A program made the position numbers and the translations under genes. From positions 248,001 through 312,000 of the forward strand of contig OY282519.1 in the NCBI GenBank assembly GCA_958296405.1: a stretch of DNA of 64,000 nt, given 5' to 3'. Within the stretch, counting starts at the first letter, position 1, and every line of letters begins with the position of its first letter. This DNA is from an uncultured Pseudomonadales bacterium (GTDB lineage Bacteria > Pseudomonadota > Gammaproteobacteria > Pseudomonadales > Azotimanducaceae). Below are positions 36,470-42,920 of this stretch, piece by piece. The notes beneath the pieces are model-generated. The model searched no databases. It was not told the origin of the DNA and was given only the letters and a program-made list of their open reading frames with translations.

Positions 36470-37566
36470 TCCTTTATCCAATCATAAAGCCACTCATGGA
36501 CCATTTCAAATCTCGTCTTGACTTGCGCTGTACTATTCGTTGTGCGCGTTATAGCGTCTTCGAATTCTTCTTCCGAAAATAGTTCCATGACGCGGAGTCG
36601 GATGTCATCCTTCTCTACGTCAATTGCCCCATCGCTTACTCTTGCGAAGGCCCAAGAAAGAACGTCAAACAATGCTATGTTAATAGGAGATCGTTTAGCG
36701 TACATCTTTCCTTCTACTAGCGACTTTCGAAAGGAATGACGACCGAACAGATTGTAATTGTGTTCCATAGATGACATGAATCTATGCCCCAGTGCGGATG
36801 GCAACTTCTTGTTCATCTCTTCAATTGTGCGAGCAAGAAAGTCGTCCATATCGCCCCGATGATAGGCCTTCCAACCCAGGAGATAAAATCCTGCAAATCG
36901 ATTAATCGCTTCCCTATCTCGCATAATTTTTGTATTGAGCGAACGACCCGTCGCTCTCGAAAATTGATCTGATCCTGCCATTTTCTTCAACCAGCGCGTT
37001 CCAGCACCATTGAATATCGCGTTCCTCATCTGTTGGCGCGATAGTGCAACGCCGCCATTGACGCGCTCAAAGATATCTAGCTGTGCTCTCTGCGGAGCAC
37101 TCTTATCGAGGATGTAGAGTATCAATTGAGTTTCTTCTACACGCTCCTGAAGATTCAAATCTAGTTGAGAGAACTTCTTTCCATTCAACGGATGCCCCTC
37201 GCCAAGGCCAGTCAACGATAGCTTTCCATTAAGGAAGCGCGAAAGGGTCGCTAAGCGCTGAAGACCATCAACAACCACGATACGCCCATCCGGGGCCTCG
37301 GCGACATATAGGACTGGAAGGGGTATTCGCATGACGCAGCTCTCAATGAGCTTCGATTGCTTCCTAGGTTCCCAGACAAAGTCTCGTTGAAAGTCCGGGT
37401 CCATGATGTATCGTTGGCGCTCGATACGCTTAACGACCTCAGCGACTGTGCGTGTTTCCGAACGGACCATGATGTTGTCCAAAGGATACGTGCCGGCATC
37501 GATATCCGAGCCGAGGTCTAAGCCTTCAACCTCCTCAGTTTGACTCTCTTTGTTTGGATCGTTCAT
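36466..37566 (-). CDS. DUF262 (GmrSD N-terminal/ParB-like) protein
   Basis: A 366-residue protein with the DUF262 core: PDFQRDFVWEPRKQSKLIES (residues 57-76), VVVDGLQRLATLSRFL (97-112, the family's DGQQR site with Leu in place of the first Gln) and IFERVNGGVALSRQQMRNAI (165-184). In GmrSD this domain hydrolyses NTP to drive cleavage of modified DNA. There is no DUF1524 HNH domain here, so a nuclease activity is not obvious. The start at 37566 follows GAGG; a frame from 37596 is possible. It is first in a leftward three-gene operon with clear AT enrichment. Confidence 0.88.
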   Translation of the reverse strand: MNDPNKESQTEEVEGLDLGSDIDAGTYPLDNIMVRSETRTVAEVVKRIERQRYIMDPDFQRDFVWEPRKQSKLIESCVMRIPLPVLYVAEAPDGRIVVVDGLQRLATLSRFLNGKLSLTGLGEGHPLNGKKFSQLDLNLQERVEETQLILYILDKSAPQRAQLDIFERVNGGVALSRQQMRNAIFNGAGTRWLKKMAGSDQFSRATGRSLNTKIMRDREAINRFAGFYLLGWKAYHRGDMDDFLARTIEEMNKKLPSALGHRFMSSMEHNYNLFGRHSFRKSLVEGKMYAKRSPINIALFDVLSWAFARVSDGAIDVEKDDIRLRVMELFSEEEFEDAITRTTNSTAQVKTRFEMVHEWLYDWIKE

Positions 37567-37908
37567 CCCTGTCCTCGCGTGTCTGAAGGGCATCACGGTT
37601 CCCGGAGCAGACAGCGCCTAAACGCTGGCCGCCACTACGACTAGCCAGCGTCCATTGTTGCATATTTGCCGGGGCATGAGAAAGGCGTGCTCGGGCTTAG
37701 CACCTTCTGGACGGCGCTGCACCCAAGGAAGCCCTTGGGCGAGACGGCGGTTCGGCAATCTATGAGGTTTTGGACAACATTTTTGGACAACATGGAGACC
37801 GAACGATGCGATGTTCGCAAGGGGCAGCACGTTCTACGGTAGGCAGCGGGCGGACGACGTGGAGGCGCGGCGTCGGCTGCTGGCCACGCATGGGACGACG
37901 CTACCATG
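37567..37908. other. right non-coding flank of the island, upstream of the DUF262 operon
   Basis: This stretch should hold the operon's promoter. It contains a perfect 13-bp tandem repeat (37768-37793), a small 7-bp hairpin (CCCAAGG at 37722 and its complement at 37733), and near its right end a rightward open frame from about 37812 that runs into the DUF899 remnant (FYGRQRADDVEARRRLLA), perhaps the truncated start of a lost gene. I do not recognise it. Confidence 0.4.
37768..37793. repeat. 13-bp perfect tandem repeat
   Basis: TTTTGGACAACAT occurs twice back to back, about 200 bases upstream of the DUF262 start. Two adjacent identical boxes could be an operator, or a target duplication from an excised element. 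Confidence 0.7.
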
Positions 37909-38004
37909 GACCGCGACGCTTGGACGCCGCAGTACGCCTACTGGAGGCGCCCCGCCAAGCTGGACGACGGCGGCTTGAACATCGCTGAGTGACCGGCGCT
38001 TGCC
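37909..38004 (+). pseudogene. duplicate of the DUF899 gene 3' end
   Basis: These 96 bases match 33464-33559 with six substitutions and no gaps, covering the last 84 coding bases, the stop and 12 bases downstream. The matching ends precisely where the left copy joins the esterase remnant, so this is the right end of the second tandem copy. It is not expressed as a full protein. Confidence 0.8.
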
Positions 38005-38010
38005 AGCCGC

Positions 38011-38985
38011 CTAAGCCACCCGGTCTGGCGGCTCTTCGCCGGCGAAGAATGCGTCGAGGTTTGTCGCCACGCGCAAACCCATCGCCACCCGCGTCTCCTC
38101 GGAAGCGCTGCCGAGGTGCGGCAGCAGGACGACGTTCTCCAATGCGGTGAGGGCGTCTGGCACCTTGGGCTCTCCCTCATAGACATCGAGGCCGGCGCCG
38201 GCCAGCCGGCCCTCCTTCAGTGCCGCCGCCAACGCTAGCTGATCCACCACGTCGCCCCGCGAGGTGTTGATGAGAAAGGCGTGGGAGGGCATCCGCGCCA
38301 GGCGCTCATGGTTCATCAAGTGGCGCGTCTCCGGCGTCGCCGGGCAGTGCAGGGACACGAAGTCTGCCGCTTCGAGCAAGGCTTCCACGCTGTCGCAGCG
38401 GCGCCCGCCCACAGCTTCGGCAGCGCCCGGCGGCGGCGCGAACGGATCGTGGTAGAGCACTTTCATGCCGAAGCCAAAGTGCGCCCGCTGCGCAACGGCG
38501 CGGCCAATGCGCCCGAAGCCGACCAAGCCGATGGTTTTGCCCGTCACCTTGGCGCCCATCATGTGCGTAGGGCGCCAGCCCACCCAAGCGCCGGAGCGGA
38601 CATGGCGTTCGCCTTCGCCGGCGCGCCGGGCGGCGGCGAGCAGCAGCGTCATCGCCAAGTCTGCCGTGCAGTCCGTCAGCACCTCCGGCGTGTTCGTCAC
38701 CACGATGCCCCGCTGCCGCGCCGCGTCGACGTCAATGTGGTCAAAGCCGACGCCGTAGCTCGCGATGATGCGCGCGCGGATGTCCAAACCATTGAGCAGC
38801 GCGGCGTCGATGCGGTCTGTCACCGTCGGGCAGAGCGCATCCGCCGCAACGAGGGCCGCGCCTAACGCCTCCTGCGTCAACGGCATGTCCTCGACATTGC
38901 GCGTCAGCGCGTAGCGCTCCGCCAAGTGCGCCTCTGCGGCGGCTGGCCACGCCCGCGTCAACACCACTTTGCGCCGCTCAGCCAT
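38011..38985 (-). CDS. D-2-hydroxyacid dehydrogenase (glyoxylate/hydroxypyruvate reductase-like)
   Basis: A 324-residue NAD(P)-dependent reductase. The nucleotide-binding motif is VGFGRIGRAVAQRA, preceded by GKTIGL. Catalytic residues are Arg in NTSRGDVVD, Glu in LDVYEGEPKVP, and His in LLPHLGSASEETR. The N-terminal part has ITSYGVGFDHIDV-like IASYGVGFDHIDVDAA. The start at MAERRKV (38985) is chosen from AAGGA spacing; an ATG at 38997 is possible. The glycerate kinase at 49943 could act in the same glyoxylate/glycerate route, but they are not linked in an operon. Confidence 0.92.
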   Translation of the reverse strand: MAERRKVVLTRAWPAAAEAHLAERYALTRNVEDMPLTQEALGAALVAADALCPTVTDRIDAALLNGLDIRARIIASYGVGFDHIDVDAARQRGIVVTNTPEVLTDCTADLAMTLLLAAARRAGEGERHVRSGAWVGWRPTHMMGAKVTGKTIGLVGFGRIGRAVAQRAHFGFGMKVLYHDPFAPPPGAAEAVGGRRCDSVEALLEAADFVSLHCPATPETRHLMNHERLARMPSHAFLINTSRGDVVDQLALAAALKEGRLAGAGLDVYEGEPKVPDALTALENVVLLPHLGSASEETRVAMGLRVATNLDAFFAGEEPPDRVA

Positions 38986-39045
38986 GTGCTGCCGCATCCT
39001 TGGGAAGTGCCCTTAGCAGTGGGCGATTGGCGTATTGTAGGGGCT

Positions 39046-40062
39046 ATGCGCATCCTGCACATCGCGCACCAACAGCTTCGCAAATACGGCCTCACCCGCG
39101 TCAGTTGGGCGAAGAAGCTGGAACTTGGCCTCATCAAGGCCGGCCACGACGTGGCCAGCTTCAGCGACCGCGACGTGGCTGCCTTCGAGTCGCCACTGGG
39201 GTTCAAGCCTGTCGGCCGGCGCCGCGCCAACCGGCGCTTGCTCGAAATGGCGGAAGCCTTTGAGCCCGAACTCGTCATCGCCGGACACTGCGATGTCATC
39301 ACGGACGCAACGTTGGCCGAGTTGAAGCGCCGCCGGCCCGGCCTCGCGCTCGTCCACTGCAACAACGATCCGCTGTTCGTGCCGGAGAACGCGGCGCGCA
39401 TCGAGCGCCGGGCGACGGTGGCCGACGCGGTGTTCGTCTCAACCGGGCAAGGGGTGTTGCGGCAACGCTTCCCCAACGTCCCAGCGCGGCTCTACCACAT
39501 GCCGAACCCCGTTGATGCCTCCATCGAGCGCTACGATGCCTCGCAACAATCGCAACTGCCCGTGGACCTCATCTTCTGCAGCAAGAGCGATGCCCACACA
39601 GAACGGTTGGCGCTGGTGGGTTGGCTGCGCGACGCCCTGCCCCGCGATTTCGCGTTCCGCACCTGCGGCAGCTTCGGTGAACCGGCCGTGTGGGGGCTGG
39701 ACTACGACCGGGCGTTGGCCGCCTCGAAGATGGGCCTGAACCTCAACCGCCAAGAAGGGCAGCACTGGTACTCGTCGGCACGGATGGCGCAAATGGGCGG
39801 CAACGGGCTGTTGGTCTTCACCCATGCGGACAACGGGTTCGACGCGCTGTTTCCGGCGGAAACCCTCGTCTACCACCGCTCGCGGGAGGAACTGCTGCGG
39901 CGCGTGGTGGACTTCCACAACGATGACGCGCGACGCCGCCACTGGGCCGCCAACACCCGCCGCTTCATGCACGAGGCGCTGAATGCGACGCTGTTTGCCC
40001 AGTACATCGTCGAAGCGGCTCTGCAGCAGCCGTTCAGCCACCCCTACGCTTGGTGCCAGTGA
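39046..40062 (+). CDS. glycosyltransferase-like protein (GT-B fold, CgeB-like)
   Basis: A 338-residue protein with a GT-B-type start (MRILHIAHQQLRKYGLTRVS) and a C-terminal donor half with GLNLNRQEGQHWYSSARMAQ, MGGNGLLVFTHADNGFD and LVYHRSREELLRRVVDF, as in CgeB/Glyco_trans_1_2 glycosyltransferases. It overlaps the next gene by TGATG. With a YrbL-like kinase next door, a role in lipopolysaccharide or other surface-glycan assembly is plausible. Sugar and acceptor unknown. Confidence 0.82.
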   Translation: MRILHIAHQQLRKYGLTRVSWAKKLELGLIKAGHDVASFSDRDVAAFESPLGFKPVGRRRANRRLLEMAEAFEPELVIAGHCDVITDATLAELKRRRPGLALVHCNNDPLFVPENAARIERRATVADAVFVSTGQGVLRQRFPNVPARLYHMPNPVDASIERYDASQQSQLPVDLIFCSKSDAHTERLALVGWLRDALPRDFAFRTCGSFGEPAVWGLDYDRALAASKMGLNLNRQEGQHWYSSARMAQMGGNGLLVFTHADNGFDALFPAETLVYHRSREELLRRVVDFHNDDARRRHWAANTRRFMHEALNATLFAQYIVEAALQQPFSHPYAWCQ

Positions 40063-40745
40063 TGCGCTTGGCGGCGACGACGCCGTTTGCGCGCGGCGGC
40101 AACCGGCTGTGCTTTGTGCATCCTGAGCGAGCGGATATCTGTGTGAAGGTGCCGCGGCCGAACGTGGATTTGGCGGAAAAGCGCCGCCGCAAGGGCCTGA
40201 AGGGCCGCCTCAAGTTTGCGGCGAGCTTCGACGACAACCGCGTGGAGGCGGAGACCCTCGCGGCGTTGCACCGGCGCGTGGGGCCGGCCCTTGCAGCCTT
40301 CGCGCCGCGTTTCTTGGGCTGGGTGGAGACAGACTTGGGCCGCGGCATCACCGTGGACTTGATCCGCGACGTGGACGGCGCCATCGCCACGCCACTCAAG
40401 CAGCATGTGTGGGAACGGGGGCTGGATGCGCCGCTGCAGGCCGCGCTGGCGGAGTTCAGCGCCTTCTGGGTGCGCGAGCGGGTGCCCTCCCGAGAACTGC
40501 TGCTGCACAACATCGTGGCGCGCCGGCACGGCGACGAAGCGTTGCGGCTGGTGGCCATCGATGGCCTCGGCAACGCGGATTTGCTGCCGCTGTCGCGCTG
40601 GTCCGCACGGCTCGCCGAGAGGAAATCGGCCCGCAAGGTGGATCGCCTGCGCACCCGCATCGACGCGCTCTTGGCAACGCGCGCCGCCGGCGGGCACCCC
40701 GGCGAGCACGGGTTTTTGAGCGCGGCAGCCCGGACGCCGCCGTGA
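40062..40745 (+). CDS. YrbL-family kinase-like protein
   Basis: A 227-residue protein with the PhoP-regulated YrbL family (PF10707) pattern: PFARGGNRLCFVHPERADIC followed by VKVPRP opens a small kinase-like N-lobe, and LLLHNIVARRHGDEALRLVA with IDGLG resembles the catalytic/metal segment. The family looks like a reduced protein- or sugar-kinase fold. Coupled to the glycosyltransferase, it may phosphorylate a surface glycan; this is inference. A PhoP/PhoQ-like system is present 8 kb away but no PhoP box is identified. Confidence 0.8.
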   Translation: MRLAATTPFARGGNRLCFVHPERADICVKVPRPNVDLAEKRRRKGLKGRLKFAASFDDNRVEAETLAALHRRVGPALAAFAPRFLGWVETDLGRGITVDLIRDVDGAIATPLKQHVWERGLDAPLQAALAEFSAFWVRERVPSRELLLHNIVARRHGDEALRLVAIDGLGNADLLPLSRWSARLAERKSARKVDRLRTRIDALLATRAAGGHPGEHGFLSAAARTPP

Positions 40746-40763
40746 TTCGCGCTTGCGCGGCGC

Positions 40764-41669
40764 TCAGCCGGCGTCCACACGCTGGGCGAGGCCGCCCAGC
40801 GTGTCTCGCAGCGCCGCCACAAACGCCAATGGCTGATCTAGGAACACATGGTGCTGCGCAGCGTCAATGCCCACCGCCGGCGTGTCCGCGCCGAGCAGTT
40901 CCAACATGTACGCCAACGTGCGGCTGGAGAAGGATGCGCTCTCCTTGCCGTAGATGAGGCCCACAGGCAACGACAGCGCCGTGTAGTCCTCCGGGTATCG
41001 TTCCCCGCCCTTCAGCGTGAGCGGCAGCTCCTCGTCGAACTTCCATGCATAGCCGCCCTCCACCCGCATCAGGGACTGGCGGGCGATGTATTCCATGATG
41101 TAGCGGTTCTCGCATGGCTGCGGCGGATAGAGCCGGAAGCGGCTTTCCGCAGTGCCCCGGTCTGGATAGGTCTTGGGCCGCCCGCCGCCCATCATCGGCT
41201 GATCTCGCACTGGCTCGTCTGGGTGACGGATGCCTGAATCCACCAGCACCAAGGCGCCGAAGCGCTGCGGAAACAGGTTCGCCGCCTTCGCCGCCATCAT
41301 GCCGCCGAAGCTGTGGCCGACGATGAGCGGCCTCTCGCCCATGCCGGCCGCATCGCAGACCGCCACGATTTCTTCCGCGTAGGTTTCCGCGTTGTAGCCG
41401 TAGCGATAGTCCGAATCGCCCATGCCGGTGAGGTCCATGGCGACCACCCGGTATTCGTCGAGCAGTTGCGGCGCGATGAAATCCCACCAGTGGCTGTGGG
41501 CGTTCATGCCGTGAATCAAGAGCAGCGGCGTTTCGCCGCCGCCACGCCAAGTGCGGTAGCGCACGTCGCACTCATCCACCTCCACCGCGCCCTTTTCGCT
41601 CGGCGTCTCCACCGCCTGCCAAAACCAATCCGGTATCGCGCTGCTTGGAGCCTTATCCCACCTCGCCAT
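40764..41669 (-). CDS. alpha/beta hydrolase
   Basis: A 301-residue hydrolase with LLLIHGMNAHSHWW (oxyanion), VAMDLTGMGDSD, nucleophile Ser in IVGHSFGGMMAAKAA, and a C-terminal His in DAAQHHVFLDQPL. A cap covers about residues 140-210. It belongs to the broad esterase/C-C hydrolase group. The start is placed at MARWDKAP; the frame is open to 41828. It is divergent from the crotonase gene. Substrate unknown. Confidence 0.85.
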   Translation of the reverse strand: MARWDKAPSSAIPDWFWQAVETPSEKGAVEVDECDVRYRTWRGGGETPLLLIHGMNAHSHWWDFIAPQLLDEYRVVAMDLTGMGDSDYRYGYNAETYAEEIVAVCDAAGMGERPLIVGHSFGGMMAAKAANLFPQRFGALVLVDSGIRHPDEPVRDQPMMGGGRPKTYPDRGTAESRFRLYPPQPCENRYIMEYIARQSLMRVEGGYAWKFDEELPLTLKGGERYPEDYTALSLPVGLIYGKESASFSSRTLAYMLELLGADTPAVGIDAAQHHVFLDQPLAFVAALRDTLGGLAQRVDAG

Positions 41670-41782
41670 CACATCCGCCCGTGCCGCCACGCCCGAAATA
41701 CTAACCGCTAGGCTAGACTTCGGGAATCCGGGCGTCGCCTGCGGCGCTCGGCCACCCTGACACCGCGCCTTAAGGAGCCCGC

Positions 41783-42619
41783 ATGGCCTACGAGCAGATT
41801 CGCTACGACGTGGAAGATCACATCGCAACGCTCACCCTGCATCGCCCAGAGAAGCTGAACGCCTTCACGGCGCGCATGTGCAAGGAGTTGATCGACGCCT
41901 TCGACCGCGCCGACGCGGACGACGCCGTGCGCGCCATCATCGTCACCGGCGCCGGGCGCGGCTTCTGCGCGGGGGCAGACTTGGGTGGCGGCCGCGGCGT
42001 GTTCGAGCGCGACGCCGGCAAGCGCGATGCCGGCGGCTTGCTCACCCTGCGCATCTTTGAGTGCAACAAACCCGTCATCGCAGCCATCAACGGCCCGGCC
42101 GTCGGCGTTGGGGCAACGATGACACTGGCCATGGACATGCGAATCGCAGCGGAAAACGCCCGCTTCGGCTTCGTCTTCGCCCGCCGCGGCATCGTGCCGG
42201 AAGCGGCTTCGAGCTGGTTCCTGCCACGCGTGGTCGGCATCGCCAAGGCATTGGAATGGAGCCTCTCCGGCCGCATCTTCGATGCCCAAGAGGCGCTCGG
42301 CGGCGGCCTCGTGCAGAGCCTGCACCCGAAGGAGGCGCTGCCCGCCGCGGCGCGGAGCTTGGCCGGCGACATCGCCAGCGAGTGCGCCGGGGTGTCCGTC
42401 GCGCTCACGCGCCACATGATGTGGCGGATGTTGGGGGCGGACCACCCGATGGAAGCGCACAAGCTGGACTCCCAGGCGCTGCACCACACCGGCCGCTTGG
42501 CCGACGCCAACGAAGGCGTCGCCGCGTTCTTGGAGAAACGCCCGGCAGCGTTTAGCGGTAAAGTAAGCGCCGACATGCCGGACTTCTTCCCGTGGTGGGA
42601 AGCGCGGCGATTCGAGTAA
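41783..42619 (+). CDS. enoyl-CoA hydratase/isomerase (crotonase) family
   Basis: A 278-residue crotonase. The oxyanion hole is formed by RGFCAGADLGGG and NGPAVGVGATM; the region corresponding to the catalytic glutamates reads RRGIVPEAASSWFLPRVVG, retaining the second Glu (PEA). HRPEKLNAF at the start is typical. TAAGGAG lies seven bases before the ATG. It would act in fatty- or organic-acid-CoA oxidation, in line with the CoA ligase and CoA-transferase at the left. It is followed closely by a CDGSH gene. Confidence 0.92.
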   Translation: MAYEQIRYDVEDHIATLTLHRPEKLNAFTARMCKELIDAFDRADADDAVRAIIVTGAGRGFCAGADLGGGRGVFERDAGKRDAGGLLTLRIFECNKPVIAAINGPAVGVGATMTLAMDMRIAAENARFGFVFARRGIVPEAASSWFLPRVVGIAKALEWSLSGRIFDAQEALGGGLVQSLHPKEALPAAARSLAGDIASECAGVSVALTRHMMWRMLGADHPMEAHKLDSQALHHTGRLADANEGVAAFLEKRPAAFSGKVSADMPDFFPWWEARRFE

Positions 42620-42633
42620 GCAGGAGGCTTGTC

Positions 42634-42873
42634 ATGGCAGATCCGGTGATCGCGCAACCCGCGCCCTTTCCAGTGGATGTGGAAGCGGGCAAGAAATACT
42701 TCTGGTGCGCTTGCGGCAAGAGCGCCAATCAACCCTTCTGCGATGGCTCGCATCGGGACACCGAGTTCGTGCCGCGGCAGTTCGAGGCGACCGCGAGCCG
42801 CACCATGTACTTTTGCGGCTGCAAGCGCAGCGCCAAGGCACCGCTCTGCGACGGCACCCATAACTCCCTCTAA
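42634..42873 (+). CDS. double CDGSH iron-sulfur protein
   Basis: A 79-residue protein with two CDGSH [2Fe-2S] sites. The first uses C25, C27, C36 and H40 (CACGKS…FCDGSH), the second C61, C63, C72 and H76 (CGCKRS…LCDGTH). The three-Cys/one-His pattern is complete in both. CAGGAGG precedes the ATG. It lies 14 bases after the crotonase stop, so the two are co-transcribed. Likely an electron carrier or redox sensor. Confidence 0.93.
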   Translation: MADPVIAQPAPFPVDVEAGKKYFWCACGKSANQPFCDGSHRDTEFVPRQFEATASRTMYFCGCKRSAKAPLCDGTHNSL

Positions 42874-42920
42874 ACACTGCAAATCGCTGCAACATTCGGA
42901 CACCATGAAGGTTCCACGCC

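Noticed and set aside
37909-38004. Island flanking repeat as a phage-type attachment site
   Set aside because: The 96-bp repeat has six mismatches spread along it, no integrase is present, and the adjoining esterase remnant is better explained by tandem duplication.
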